From Nissolia schottii (taxonomy: Eukaryota > Streptophyta > Magnoliopsida > Fabales > Fabaceae), in assembly GCA_003254905.1 (NCBI GenBank), contig QANU01094832.1, positions 306,930-370,929 on the forward strand: a DNA stretch of 64,000 nucleotides, read 5' to 3'. Positions within the stretch are counted from its first letter, which is position 1. Each line of letters opens with the position of its first letter. This document shows positions 23,241-37,847 of this stretch, piece by piece. Under the pieces are notes generated by a model. It saw only the letters and a program-made list of their open reading frames with translations. It was not told the origin of the DNA and did no database searches. The translations under genes were made by a program, and so were the position numbers.

Positions 23241-26200
23241 TTAAATTACAAAAAATGGGGTGAAAATTTCTATGTGCATAGAGAGAACCACAATGCATAC
23301 ATGTAGTAGTAACTCGGAGAGAACCAGTATCTGTGAGCCGCTATTGCTCGTTTGTCCAGCATTGATGAACTCATCCTTGCTCGTAGTCACCGAGACGTTC
23401 ACAGACATGGAACCTGAGCATCAATATAACACATTATGACATAGGGAAGGGTCATATATGTTTCTAGCTGGAAAGAGAGTTCATGCGGTGAACTTACAGT
23501 CGTAGTTAGTCCATCCGATTCGTTGATGGGCTAAGTCATAGACAACTATCTTATCTTTTAAGACGAGATCTGCAAAAGTTGATGAACATGGCAAGGTTAA
23601 TTTATGATTAGCATACTTGTTGATGTTTTTGAGTCAAAAAACGAAATTGGCTTTTATCAAAGGAAGTAGAATGCTGGCATCTCTTTGGAATTTGCCAATT
23701 TGGTTAGTTTGAAGATGAAAATGATTCATCACATATACAAAAAAACATATTCATAATACAATGACAGGAAGTTTCTAATTTCTTCAAAGTCCTTGCAAAT
23801 TTTAGTCTCTTGAAATATTTTGTACAGAAAACTAACCTCCTAAAATTGAGACCCCGTCCTGCAGTTTCGTGAATCCGACGCACCACATTGCAGCACTATC
23901 CTGTTGAAGCAAGTTGCATGTCAGAGCATAATCAACGGCATAAATCGGTAAATCCCGAAGAATAACTTCCTTATGCAACAATAGGGTCAACAAAGTAACC
24001 GACATACTTACAAGGAAACCATTATGTAAAAGGTACTGTTCCGGTTTTAAAACCATCGATACTCCACCCGCAAAGTTTAAACTGACGGAAGGAAATAAAT
24101 CACCTATAGTACTGAATATACAACAAGCATAAACTCTAGTGAGATATTCGGCACAAACTCTCTTCTTAAGGATGAAAGAGAATTTAAAGATATTTACAAT
24201 AACCTGGTCGAGACCAGATAGCACTGGTTTGACTTCGAAATAACGGGAGTGGCAGACTGTGACACGGCTGTAGTTATCTACATATTATTCCAAAATTCAA
24301 CATCAGTATGTGTCATCATTAAGGCCGATATCGTTTCTTATTATACAAGATAAATAAGCAAAGGAAGATTTTGTTTGCCTCCCTTCCGAATCCCCTTTAA
24401 AAAAAAATTATTAACAAGGAAAAATAAGGATGATCTAACCCTCAATATGGCGTTTGATACTTCAATTGCTGAAGTATCATAAGGCACGCAAGCCTTCATT
24501 AAATCATTTCTAGGTTTTTTTTTAATAAAGATTAAACAGCATTATCAATTAAGATCAATGCAAGGATCAAAATGAGTATAAGAATCCAAATGAATTCAAC
24601 GGACAAACATGTCAATAAAATATCCTCATTATTTACTCGTGAAGCAGAAAACGTCATATCAAGGATGAAGCAATGGAAGAATAAGCAAAAGTACAATATT
24701 TCGAAATTTCAGGTGAGTAATGAGAAAACTTACAGCGTTGACAAGAGGATCAAAAGCTTCTTGAACAAGATATGCCAACGTCGTACCAGAGTCAACTATA
24801 GTTCCTCGGTTGGTAGATGTTGCAAATACAGCTGGATTAATAGAGAGTACTTGTCCACTGACAGCAATGCTCTCGAGATTTACGTTGTAATGAGGCCTGA
24901 AATTTGACCAAGGAACTAGTCAAATACACTGCAGCATATCTCTCATGTAGAACTCCTAGCTATTTGACAACAAGCACTTTAAGAACTTTACTCTTTGAGA
25001 GCTACATCACATTTTATATTTAATTCAAAAGTGTTTTTAATTAAATTAAAAGAATGCATTTTATATTACCATTCATATCCATTCCAAGATATTTACTTCA
25101 AGAATAGAACTTTTAACTGGTGTTCCACCTCCAAGTTCATTCACACACATTCACCAAAGGTGGGCATGTGATGTAGGCACATAGCTTCGTATAAGATAAA
25201 CAAAACACATAGCTTGACGGATCCCTTCATGACAATTTTGGTTTCTTCTCCACGAGAGGCATGAACCAAAACAAATGAAGGAATGAAAACATTCCAAGAC
25301 TCACGACCTTTATAATGAGATGAGACCAAAATCAACATAACAGGCGAACAACAATAAAACAGAATTCACCTTGCATAAATTATCATTTGAGGTTAAAGAT
25401 GACAAAATTGTAACACACCAGACATTGATACATTACACCATACCGGTTAATTATCAAGTACTGATTTTTCATTTCCTGTCATCTATGATAGTTATAAAAC
25501 TAAACTCCAAACTTCTAACTGATAATTCCATAATTACTAAACAAGCAAACAACATTTGTTGATTGACAATAATACAAATGCCTAATTTCATAAATTTCTT
25601 GTAGAATTGCATAGAAAAGCGCCCACTAGCTAGGGAAAGAAAATGAGACAGGAAGTGCAGAATAGAGAACATACTGTGATGGGACCAGTGGAGTATAAAC
25701 AATACTTGGCTCCAAAATCTCACCAAGAACAAGTATACCTCCTCCATTGCCATCTCCTTTTAAACAATGCGAGAAAACTTTGGGTGTTATGCCACGGGAA
25801 GACAATTGTGATACGACTGATAGAGCACCGGGGCCAAACCCTAAAATTCCATCAACGGCTCTTTCTGACTTGGTCAAATCTCCAGACAGATAGGTGCTAC
25901 ACCTATTGTCAAAATAACCATCCAAAAATAAATTTCATTTCAAACTACATTCTGTATTCAGGAATAGCATAAAAATGGGAATAACAGCAAAAACTATCGG
26001 AGAAGCAATAGCAAAAGGAGTGAACAACGTCAAGATAATATGTAAACCCCCTTCGTTTACCCTTTTTCTCATGCATTAAAAAATCCACCTAACGACAAAT
26101 CACACAATGCCAATTTAACCTCCTTCTCATTCCCCTAGTTTTCACTCTCACCAAACATGTCTTACGATTCCCTACAAAACTAGGTCCCTTTAACCTTCCC

Positions 26201-27653
26201 ATCCGGCTCCACTCTATATATATTCCCAAACCCATTTACAATAAAAGCATAAGGGCTCACCCAAAAACAATGGTAGCCGAAGAGTTAGCGAGCGAAGACT
26301 GTCCCATGATCATGTCAAAATACATTGCATCAGAAACATAATAACCTGTTGTCCCACTACCATCTCCATACTGAAAGGTATAGCTGCACTGATTAACCTG
26401 AGCAGAGCATTCGGCTGCCGCGCCTTGAACCCCAGAAGTGCATATTGGGTCCGAGCAAGGAATGATCACAGCCGTGGACGAGCCAACCATGTCAAAGAAA
26501 TCAAGCTCAACCTACAAACACAAGCAACAGAGAAGAAACAGGGCATTAAGCATTTCAAATTAGAACCTTGTTCCCCAAGGTACCACAAGCACACATTTAA
26601 CATCGATAACAATTATTCAAAACCCTCACCCCAAGTCCACTGGTTTGAGGGCAATTGCTGCAGGTATTGCAATTAACCCACAATATGTCACTTCCGGTAT
26701 CGATCTGCACGTTGAATTCTCTTGGAGGAGACCCCAACTTCACCTGGGTAAAATACAACCTGAAACAAGAAGAACAGAATGGTACTCTTAAGAATTACTC
26801 ACACAACTTCGCCCAGGCTGTAGTTAATAGTTAGGTAATAAAACTCGTTGTAAACCAACGACTCCAATTCTCGAACCCCCGACATTACAGGTAGAGTTTG
26901 CCTAGAGTCCACTCCCTAGTTCACTTTCATTGTGACCAACCATTTTTTGGGTCATGGTACTTGTTAACAACACATTAACATTAGTACATTACCCCGTAAA
27001 CAAATAATAACAGACAATGAAGAACAACAAAGGGTAATTTCCCAATAAACAAAGATTTAGGCAATGATCTTAAATACTCAACCCCCATCTCACTTTCATT
27101 TGAGCAATCAAAACTAAAAATTCAATACTAAAGAGAGAGAGAGAGAGAGAACTCAATTAATGCTCCCCAGAAAAAGAAAAGAGCATTGGAATAAGAGAGG
27201 CAGCAAACAATTTCATATAACTCAATACCAATTCTATACTATTCTAGGCATGACTCTTCACATTCATAGAAGAGTTTAATTGATCATTAATTAGTATCAT
27301 TCTAACAACAAATCTCCCCCAAAATAAAAACAGAAACAAAAAATTGTATACTAATGTTTCTTCATAAATGAACAAAGTTTCGTTTAAAAAAACGGAACTT
27401 TATGGAAAATGAAAAAACTTTACCCAACGGAGCTGGAATCGGAGTTCCCTTGTACAGTAAAGTCGACGACGCCGCCGACACCGACAGAGCCGCGCAAAAT
27501 TCGCTCGTGGCGCGTCCTGTCACGCGCCAGAACGGACTCCAATCCCACGCGCCCGGTGAGCGGAATGGCGCGTTCAAGAGGCAAAACGACGCCGCCGCAC
27601 ACCACCACCACAACGGTGGCCAGTAACAACAACGCCGCAAAACAGCACCGCAT
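23241..27653 (-). CDS. pepsin-like aspartic protease, probably GPI-anchored
   Basis: Ten exons: 27424-27653, 26630-26759, 26261-26511, 25675-25902, 24734-24896, 24204-24277, 24012-24111, 23837-23900, 23498-23569, 23241-23413. They join in frame to 494 residues. A signal peptide ([19 protein letters not shown]) opens the protein. The first catalytic motif DTGS is at 97-100 and the second, DSGT, at about 315-318. A cysteine-rich insert ([17 protein letters not shown]) lies after the first, as in plant A1-family proteases. The body text [19 protein letters not shown] and [19 protein letters not shown] is typical of the Arabidopsis A36/A39 group. The C-terminus, after [12 protein letters not shown], ends in a hydrophobic tail ([17 protein letters not shown]) that fits a GPI-attachment signal. 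A36/A39 act at the plasma membrane in pollen and ovules. Family call is firm; the exact orthologue is not determined. Confidence 0.93.
27132..27150. repeat. (GA)n microsatellite in protease intron 1
   Basis: About nine GA dinucleotides in the first intron of the aspartic protease gene. Confidence 0.8.
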
Positions 27654-28737
27654 TTTCTTCTTCTTCTTCTTCTCGGTTATTCTGTTTTTCTTCTTGTTGG
27701 GGTCTAATGGAGTCGGTGCTGGATTTTATGTTTGAGCATTTGATATGTTTTTGTCCCTTTTTCCTTTTTCTTTTTTGAAACTTGTGTGAGAGAGAGTGGC
27801 TGGTGATTAGTGTTAATCAGCTTGTGAGCGACACTGTTTGTGTTTTTCGGGAAATTAAATGCAACAATTTTGGGCGCTACTAATTACTTCCATCTTTATA
27901 ATATCTTATACACAATTTGAAAAGGGTTTATATTAAGTTTGTGCATGTGATTGTGACTAACGTACACCAACAAAATTTAGTGGTGAATGGATAAAGTTTT
28001 GTTTACATAGACACATGATTTTCAAATTCTCATTTATTAATAAATGAAATATAAGCCAATATAATTCCTCATATTTTATGAATATAAATAATACCATGTT
28101 ATGATGTTTTTAGTTGATTAACGAAAATGTTGTATATAATCTTTTTACATGGAAAATGAAACATTAAAGATTATTTTCTCTCTCTATAACAAGTAGTCCT
28201 TTTAAGATTATTTTCTTTTTTATAAAAAATTGAATTGTTTAATACTTGTCCAACTCTTCTTAATTATTGTGTGAGATTTATATTTAGGCCAACATACTAA
28301 CAAAAAGGTTAGCAAGGATTCATAAATGAATAAATGTGTCTTAAATAAAATTTATAAGACTCCGAATATGCTTCAAAATAAAGTATTATCACGTTTTTTT
28401 ATTATAAATTAAAATTATGAGAGACATTATTCTCACAATTTTGCCAATAATGCAAATTTAGAACAATATATTCCACAATCTTAAGAAATAAAATGTTACT
28501 ACGACCCAAACTCATCAAAAGAGACAAATTTTTTTTAAAAAACTAAACAATTATAAATGAGAGAGTTTTATGACTTAAGTTCATTGAGGTTCTTCATTTA
28601 CTCTTACTCAATGTAAGACTTATACAATTCCTCTAATAAATGCATTGTTCAATAATCAATTTTTTGTCATTTTTTTTCAAATGTATGATCAAACTTTTTA
28701 TCACCCATCTAATTATAACTTATTGGTTCTTTTATTA

Positions 28738-28740
28738 CAA

Positions 28741-28771
<31 letters not shown>
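28738..28771. repeat. (AAC)n microsatellite
   Basis: About eleven AAC triplets in AT-rich intergenic DNA. Confidence 0.9.
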
Positions 28772-29396
28772 GGATTGGTTCTTATTTGTCCGAATAAAAA
28801 AAAAACAAGTCCATGCATTAGTCATGTAGTATTGTATTGTAAGGTGACACTGACACATTGCTTGTGCGCCTCAAGCTTTGAGTAAAATGGAAAAGAGCGA
28901 TAAGCTAAGAGAGTTGCGTGAAAGTTTATGCCCAGATTAAACGCATACTTTTAAATGGATGGATGGCTGGCATTTTAACATGAATCGCATGCTACCATTT
29001 TAGGCACTCAATATATTCGGTTGCTGCGTCACTCATTTTATCCTAATAATTGATCTAACATAAAGTGATAGATTATTTAATCATTAATAATAGTAATTAA
29101 TCTTCTCATAATAACTAAACTCACACAATATAATAAATTATTGATTATAAAATATTTTTTTATTTATATAAATGAGGATCGAACTTTTAACTATGTAACA
29201 AAGAGAAGAAAAAAAATTATGACTACACCTTACTCATACCTCGTGGTTAAAATTGAATTAATAAATGAGTATTTTTATTATAATCCAACCGCTTTTGAGT
29301 ATATACATTTAGAATGTAAACAATTTATTTGGACCCTTAAAATTTTTTCTATTTTTGTGTAATACATCTTTAAAAGATGGGACCTTAAAAGAAGAG

Positions 29397-29604
29397 TCAT
29401 GCTACACGTACATTAAAAAATATAAATCATAAATATCTCCTATACTTATATACATAAAATTTGTATTTTAATGCCTGTAATGTTTGTGCACTTAATTAAG
29501 TATAATTGATAATATCATCTATAAGTTTGTAATGTTTGTGCACTCATGATAATAAAGTTTGTGCATTAATAATAGTGTATATATGGGTGTACATGTAGCA
29601 TTTT
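29397..29604. mobile_element. short foldback (MITE-like) element
   Basis: The left end reads ATGCTACACGTACATTAAA. The complement of the right end reads ATGCTACATGTACACCCAT, giving inverted ends of about 15-20 bases. The inside holds three direct copies of GTTTGTGCA (about 29484, 29531, 29567). Length about 208 bases, non-coding. Confidence 0.6.
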
Positions 29605-30855
29605 TGTTAAAAGAATGGTCAACTAAAAAACCCAATACTACTAAATTTTCTTAAGTTGACTCCAATAATAGAGGGTTTTTCTTTTTCTTTATTCTTTCGA
29701 GTATTTTATTCTACGCACACCCTGTTTTTCCTCTGTACATGTATCTATACCCCATAGTGTATAATTAGCTGAATATATGGGAAAAAAAAAAGTTAAATTT
29801 TGATTGAGTGTCTTCCATAATTTGGTGTAAGTTGGTTGATATGCTTTGAAACCTTCTGATATTGTACTATTAACTTTCATATGTTAAAATAATAATAGAT
29901 AATCATGAAAATAATAAGATGTGCATGTTGATATAATGATATAACATCCCCACATCCACATGAAAGAGACCCTTTAACACTTAATTACTCTTTATTCTTT
30001 ATCTTAAAAAAAATTATTATAATCAAATATCTTGATGTGCTGGATCACAGGGGAATATAACATTGTACTTGCAGGGGACAAGAAAACTATATATAATTTT
30101 CTCTTTGTGCAAAGAAAATATGGGCCCTTATTCACACGATTTGCAAATTACAACTAAGTCATTTGGGCATACCAAGATTGAAAATTATAGAATGAGACAT
30201 GTGGGATATGATTTAATTCAATAAGAATAGGAGTGTTGAAGGGGCAAGGAAAAATAAATTAAAAGATAACAAAGGAAACACTAATTTTAATTCATATCTG
30301 TTTCTTTTTATTTTCAATCATTGACAAGAGTAACAATCACACATCAAAATATTGATAACTTTATTTTTCTTTCCTCTAATCTCTAGTTGACCTTTAGTTC
30401 CAATCACGTCTAATTCAAAAAAATTGAAGAATTTGTCTAAAGATAGATTCTTCAAATACAAATTATTATATTCTAAATACTCAAGTCTAAAATAATTATT
30501 GATTAAGAGGTTAAAACTCTCTACCATCATAACTAATTATTGATTTTTTCTAATCACGGTATTCCATTATGCATTAATAAATGAATTATTATATGGAAAG
30601 TTGGAATTACATGTATATCATTGTTAAAGACATTATTTTGGAAGATGGTAAATTGACTCCATATTAAACAATTTATTTATTTATTATGGTATGATTGATA
30701 TTATTTAACTTACATAAGGTTTCTTGTCCGTGTAAATGGATGTGAATCAGTCATCACAAGGATTTTTTTTTTTTTTTTACAATGGATGCTAATTAAATAT
30801 TTTTTTCTTAATCGACGATATCAGTTGAATATTTTAGGTAACTTGATGTTGTACT

Positions 30856-31170
30856 CCCTCTGTACTCTAATATCGGTTAATCATCATTGATTTATGACAA
30901 ACTTATTTAGATATTATGCTCTATTTTGGTAATAAGATATTAGGTTCTTTAGTTTCACGTTCTCATCTTAAATTTAGATCATATAAAATGAAAATTTAAA
31001 ATGAATTTAGGTACCGTAATCTTCTCTCCGTATGTACTCTAATATCGGTTAATCATCCTTGGTTTATGACAAACTTGTTTAGATATTATGCTCTCTTTTA
31101 GTTGTAAGATATTATGCTCTTTATTTTCACATTCTCGTATTAAATTTATAATCATCTCCGATAAAAAATC
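30856..31170. repeat. imperfect tandem duplication, period 172
   Basis: The phrase TACTCTAATATCGGTTAATC begins at 30863 and again at 31035. The following text (TTTATGACAAACTT, TAGATATTATGCTCT, TTTCACRTTCTC) recurs in the same order. The copies differ by scattered changes. CTCCCTCTGTACTCTAAT at the start resembles the CTCCCTCCGT ends of Stowaway-like elements, so the unit may be a duplicated MITE fragment. Confidence 0.65.
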
Positions 31171-33195
31171 ATCTACGATAAAAACTTAAAATGATAAAAA
31201 AATATGAGGATTGATGTACATATTTAAATCAATAAATTATGTTGTGTATCAATCTCATTAAATATAAATTTCATTACTTTCTTATTTTAGAGATTTTCAA
31301 AGGCACCAGTTTATTATGGTGTATATCCAGTTTATGATGGTTTTGATGCCTTTCAGTTGAGATAATTGAAATGAATTGTTTCAATAAGGTTTTGGTTAGA
31401 TTAGAAATTAAGCCCTTGTGTTGCATGAATTTATTAATCTTTCGTTGACAAATATTTTATATAAAAATAAGGTGTGATAGTAAATTAAAATTTGATACAA
31501 TAAGAGATTACACTCTAAAAATATGTTAATAAGAAAAAACACTTTGAAAAATGATATAAGGAGTTTTTTTATAAAAAAAGTAAAAAACTTAATCTGACAA
31601 AGAGTATAATTATTGTATTACAGAATAAAAATTTAAAATGATGTATTAATTTTTATCTTTATTATCAGTTAAAAGATGTGTTTTTAGAAGACTATCCAAA
31701 TGTCACAATGCAATAAGCTTATAAAATTAGGAAATTTCAGTTTATTTAAATTATCAGTTGTACGTTACATCAAATAAGAGATATTAAAATAATAAAATAA
31801 AGAATAGAGTATTATGATGACATAATAAAAGCTAATTTATTGTTTGTTTTAAATAAATTAAATAATTTTTTAGACTAAATTAAAACTTTTTAAATTACTT
31901 ATTAACTATGTTACGATGTAAAAAATTGTAACATTGTACCCGAAAAAAACTCCTTACCAAATTTGGTCTCATATTAATATTTTATTAGATAAAAATATAT
32001 TCAAAATATTCTGTGAGTATTCTTTATAACATTTAATTTATTTGTATGTTATAATTAAAAGTTGATAAAAAATTTACACATAATTCTAATTATTTTATGT
32101 TTTAAATTTATTTAAATCGTTAAGTTCATATTTTAATTCATCAAAGAATCTGAACACATTATATTACTTATTTTTTTATATAGATTTTATTATATTACGA
32201 TGTGCTTTAATTTATAATTAATACACATATTAATTAATACAATACTTTTTTTGTGATATTATAATAATATTTTTTATGAAGAATATTTTCTAAAAAATAA
32301 TTATACTTAAAATGAAAATCAGAGTGAAAATATTTTTATATTATATTATATTATATTTATAAAGGAATAATGTTTTAAATATGATGACACCTTAATTTTT
32401 TTTCCTCTTTTGGGATAAATTTAGAGATTCGTTTGAGGAGTTGGTTAGTTCAAAGGCATTTTCCTTTAATGAATTGCTCAAATTGTCTTAATCATCTTCT
32501 TTCTCAAACTGCAAGGCAAAAAAATAATTTTCACTTATTTTTTTCAAAATATATCATAAAATTTATCATTTCTTAAAATAAATAAAATTTGAAGTTTTAC
32601 GCCTTGGTTAGATGACTATAAGAAGTTGCATGTCACAACCCTGTGTTACCTGATAAGTAATGGTTGATTTAACAACTTTAATCAACACAAAAAGGCAACA
32701 ATACAGGAAAAAAAGTGTTTTAGTTTATGGTAATTATCAAAGTGGAAAATGGATAGAGGTAATGATCTAATAGAGACGAAAAATGTTTACTATTTAGTGA
32801 GACTTGGGAGTAAGTTGAGTGTAATTTCTTGGTTTAGTGGGTTTCTTTTACAGGTAAAATAATTTTTCATGCAAGCCTATTATTGCTTCATTTAAACATG
32901 AGTGATTGTAACGTTTTGTTTTTGGCTTTATTAAGTAGCCTTTTTAGTGCTTTAGTAATTATAAGGTTAATTTCTTTATAAATATATATATGATTTTTGT
33001 AACGTTAGTGCTATAACCTTTGAGTTTTTTTAGCATTTGTAACTCTTCTATTATTTATTTTAAAATTCTTGGCTATAGGATGATTGCTTTGTAATGTGTT
33101 TGCTTTGTATTTTTAAGTGGAGTAAATGTTTTGTAGTAAGGTGATTGCTTTGTAGTGCTAAATGGAATAAATGATTATTTGTAGTGAGTTTTACA

Positions 33196-33224
33196 TGTAA
33201 TGTAATGTAATGTAATGTAATGTA

Positions 33225-33255
<31 letters not shown>
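33196..33255. repeat. compound (TGTAA)n-(AT)n microsatellite
   Basis: Six TGTAA pentamers run directly into about fourteen TA dinucleotides. Confidence 0.9.
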
Positions 33256-34959
33256 TGTTTTTTTTTATTTGTTGATATTGATTTAATAGTTCACATGACA
33301 TGAATAATTACCAGAAAGGAAAAAAGAGAAAAATTTACATGATGGAATGTGCCTTAGTTACTTATGGTCTTGTTCACTTTTTTTTCTTTTTCTTCTTTTA
33401 ACTGACATATAGAATCACAGCTAATGAGGTGCGATTTGTCGTGTCACCATACTTAAGATCATCCCCAAAAGTTCCAATAAATTGATGATTGATCCATCTT
33501 AAGCATATATACTCTTCACACCATAACAACTTAGAAAACATGAATTGTGTATGAGAGAAAACTCCCTACTTTGTTGAGCATACAAGTTCTTTAATTCATC
33601 CAAGATTTATAGTATGTTAATTTTAATTTTAGTTTATACATCCCAATTTATAATTGAATCAATATTCACCTTAATTTTTGAAACTATACATGTGAATTAC
33701 TTTAATCTCTAGCATTAAGAAATTAACTTTTTAGTCTACACTTTTCTTTTGAAATTAATAATGTAACCTTTTTTCTTCATAAGATTGACAAACTATACCC
33801 AGATTTAGAAGAAATTTCGTATGTCTTTATCTTAGATGTGGTGAAGATTTCCTCTCATTTTCTTATTAACGCTTTTATGTTATATGCATGAACCATGAAT
33901 GTAAGAATGGTGAAAAGATAAGGGGAGAAAAAGGTATTTTAGGTGGCTCTTAACTTAAGTCACACCTTTTTTTATTGTTAAACTATCTTATTCTTGTAGG
34001 AGAAGTAAACTGTAACTCCAAAGCGAAGCTAGGAAATGAAGGGATTGTGGAGATCGAATACATTAGACCTATTCTCAACACCAATCATCCTTGATGAACA
34101 TTAGGATGTATGGAGAAATTGTTAAGTGACCATTAGCTTGGGCCATATGCTCTAATCATATATGAGATGGTGCCTTAGTAGGAAAATCACATGATAATCG
34201 TTAAGAGTTGGGCCAATTCATTATATGATAAAGTTTTCTTAAGCACTAGTTTTTTCATCTACAAAACTCAAACTCAAAATATTGCTTTCAAAAAATAAGT
34301 TTCAAATTATTTGAATCAACCAACTATTAAGACCCAATGAAAATAACGGTTGATTAAAATATGTGGTGTCAATATTAGTCATTTTACCACAATCCTGCCA
34401 AGAGATAATTTCTAGCAACTTTTCCCATAGAGTCCATATCCTAATAATTCTTTTTAGGAGAGGGTTTCATTTATTGTTCTTCATTTTTATAAGAGTACTA
34501 GTATCTCTTTGTATTTCAATCACTAAGATTTATTCATATATTTAAAACACATAACTGATTTTTATCCACAAATAATTATAAGGTACTGACACTCTTGAAT
34601 TTCAATGGGAAACCTGAACCCTTTCAATTAATCACTGTATGTCTACTGTGGAATTGCTTGAGTTTTCTTTCTTTTTTTTTTGGGTCGAGGCTTGAGCATT
34701 TATTAAGATATAAGAAATAAATACAATTTTGAAGCCATTGAACCATATTTTTGTTGTATGAAAAAACAAAAATCGATCCATGTTCTTGTCCACAACTAAA
34801 GAAAAAACACAAAATAGGACATATTTTGAGGTTTGGGCTTTCGATGAAAGATCACTCTTGCTCGATTACAGTGGCCCAAACACTTGAACCCAGGCCCATT
34901 TTCAAACCAAGCCCATACATAAGCCCAATACAGTTACTAGAATCATCACCCTCCCATTT

Positions 34960-35050
34960 CTCTCTCTAGTCTCTCTGTTACTTCACTTTCACTCTTCACA
35001 TTCCACTCTCTCTCCTCTCTCCTCTCTCCTCTCTCCTCTATCTCTCAATC
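34960..35050 (+). promoter_or_regulatory. pyrimidine-rich leader of the DEAD-box helicase gene
   Basis: Almost pure CT, with a CTCTCTC/CTCCTCT tandem pattern at about 35006-35044, ending just before the ATG at 35051. Long CT tracts are common in plant 5' leaders. No TATA box is obvious upstream. Confidence 0.5.
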
Positions 35051-37807
35051 ATGTCGGAAACCACCGCCTCCGCCGCCGACACTACTCCCGCCGTCGATGC
35101 AGCTCCTCCTACGCTGCAGCACAAGAGCTGGGCCGACGAAGCCGACGACGACGTCGAAGAAACCACCGCAACGACGACGCCGCCGTCGAGCTCGAGCTCC
35201 TCCCTCGACGTCGAGAAATTATCGATCGACGAAACCAAAAAAACTCCGAAGCTATTGGACGATCCCGAAGACTCCAACATCCAAGCGGTTCTCTCTCTCT
35301 CTCTCTCTAATTTACCATATCGCAATTTCTCGCGCTCAATTTCTCACCTAGGGTTTTTCCGAAGAAGACCGAACACTGTTAATTAAAATTTACGAGATTT
35401 TCTATAATTTTTGTTATTATAGAAATGAAAATTCTTTATTATGCTAATATTGAAATTGTTGTTCCGTTAGGTTACTGGCGGCGACACGCCGTACACCTCC
35501 GCGGCGACGTTCGAGGACCTGAACCTCTCGCCGGAGCTGCTGAAGGGGCTATATGTGGAGATGAAGTTCCAGAAGCCGAGCAAGATCCAGGCGATAAGCT
35601 TGCCGATGATCCTGAACCCGCCGCACCGCGACTTGATCGCGCAGGCGCACAACGGTTCCGGCAAGACCACCTGCTTCGTCCTCGGGATGCTGAGCCGCGT
35701 GGATCCTTCGATGCAGGCTCCTCAGGCCCTCTGCATTTGCCCAACGAGGGAGCTCGCTATTCAGGTGAAGTGGTTCTGAGGTTTTTTCTTCGCATTCTTA
35801 TTGAAGAACCAACAGTATATTGAACCATTAGCATTAGCTTGTTTGGATTAACTTTTAAAGTAAGTTAAGTGTTTTTAGGAGAAAAGCAGAAGCTGATATG
35901 TACTATTAAAATAGATAGCAGATGCAGCTTTTTATCTGATTCTAAAGTGTCGTTTGGTTTATAGTTTGAGAGCTGAGAAAGTACTGCTATGGAAGTAAGA
36001 AAAAATGTTAATTTCTATACAAGTGACTTACAAAGATACAATTGTTATTATTTTTTTTCCTTACACTGAAATCAAACAAACAGGCCAAAGAAGGTAGAAA
36101 ATTGATTATTGTTTGATCACAATCTTTTTTGAATATTATTCAAGCATGCTGTACAAACTTTAGAAGTAATCTATGTGTGTGTGTGTGTCTATAAGTATTT
36201 ATCTTGTTAACTAAGCACAAACAAATGCAACGATGCGTTGTTATGTGGACAATTGGCCATGTAGTTGTAGTGTGGTGATTGGTGTTTATGTGTGTCTCAG
36301 AACACTGAAGTTCTCCGGAAGATGGGGAAGTACACGGGGATTAGCTCGGAGTGCGCTGTTCCAACAGACAGCAGAGATGCTCTTCCGATAGGGAAACGAG
36401 CACCAATTATGGCTCAGGTGGTTATTGGGACCCCTGGCACCATAAAGAAGTGGATAAGTTTCAAGAAACTGGCTGTGACCAGGTTGAAGATTCTTGTTTT
36501 TGACGAGGCTGATCAAATGCTTGCTGAGGTAATTCTAGCATGCTGATAAAATGTACTGTAACTGTTTTTAGTCAGGATTTAAAGTTTCATGGTATTTTTA
36601 ACTAGGCTACCCAAACTTATTTTTCTGATTTTTTAAAATTTCTATTCCTAGAATTTAAATTTCCTTGTGAATTAGGGATACCCATGTTTGATAATTGTTT
36701 ACAATGCAATGGTAAGTTGTAATTCTCCTGCATGCCGAGGAAGAGAGCATTAGTAAACCACTTGGCTCAATATCATGTCTATTTCTAGACAGTAACCCTC
36801 TAATAAATATGGGAGAGAATCTAGGACCCTGATTTAAATTCAGGGATGTGCTTTGGTTTACTGAATTAGTCTTGCTTTTCCCCCCGATTTATAGTCTACA
36901 GGTTTTAGTTGCTAAATATAATGTCTTAATTTCCTATATAACTGTGAACTGTGCTGTTGCAGGATGGTTTTAAAGATGATTCCTTGAGGATAATGAAAGA
37001 AATAGAAAAATTCAATTCTAGCTGTCAGGTTTGTTTTTGAACCCTCCCTTGTTGAACTCACTTGGCTTGGATGCGTGAAAAGGTCCATCCATGTGAGAAA
37101 TTTTGCATAGATGTAAAGTTAGAATCTTATTTTTTGTTGATGCTAATCTGTTGCTTTAATTAGATTTCAATTTTCATATGAGGAAAATATAATTGTTCCT
37201 TGTTATTGGAACCATTGCAATATGCACTTCAATGCACTGTGCCATTGCTGCATCTTATTGAACTGAACCATTACCTCTTTACTTGAATGAATTTTGTACC
37301 TAGAAGTGGTTGCTGTGTATGTATTTGTGTCTGCTTGTATGCTTGTGATGTTGATATTTTATCTAATTTTTTTTTCTTGTATATCTCCAGGTTCTTCTGT
37401 TTTCTGCTACATTCAATGACATTGTCAGGAACTTTGTTTCAAGGACAGTTAAGAAGGATAATAATCAACTTTTTGTGAAGAAAGAAGAACTTTCTTTGGA
37501 TGCAGTGAAGCAATATAAAGTGCGATGTCCTGATGAGCTTTCTAAGGTTGAAGTTATTAAGGATTACATATTTGAAATAGGAGAGAATGTGGGCCAAACT
37601 ATCATATTTGTGCGCACGAGAAATAGTGCCAAAACGCTACATAAATCACTTGTCGATTTGGGTTATGAGGTTACTTCCATACAAGGTGCTCTTGAGCATG
37701 AAGAGAGAGATAAGATTGTCAAAGAGTTCAGAGATGGTTTGACTCAAGTTCTTATATCAACTGATGTTCTTGCAAGAGGCTTTGATCAGCAACAGGTACT
37801 GAATTGG

Positions 37808-37847
<40 letters not shown>

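Larger units (their letters stand above)
27654..35050. other. 7.4-kb gene-poor AT-rich region
   Basis: No open frame here has family resemblance, and I found no exon chain on either strand. Contents I can support are the protease promoter and leader (27654 to about 27850), an (AAC)n tract, a foldback element at 29397, a 172-base tandem duplication at 30860, a TGTAA/AT microsatellite at 33196, and the pyrimidine-rich LOS4 leader from about 34960. The rest is very AT-rich and looks like decayed intergenic DNA. Confidence 0.55.

Noticed and set aside
24572-24907. 111-codon plus-strand frame
   Set aside because: Antisense and intron text of aspartic protease exon 5.
27402-27735. plus-strand open frames of 74-108 codons
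   Set aside because: Antisense of the first exon of the aspartic protease, whose signal peptide and splice phase are convincing.
35425-35823. 132-codon frame overlapping LOS4 exon 2
   Set aside because: Shifted frame of GC-rich exon 2; the helicase motifs are in the other frame.
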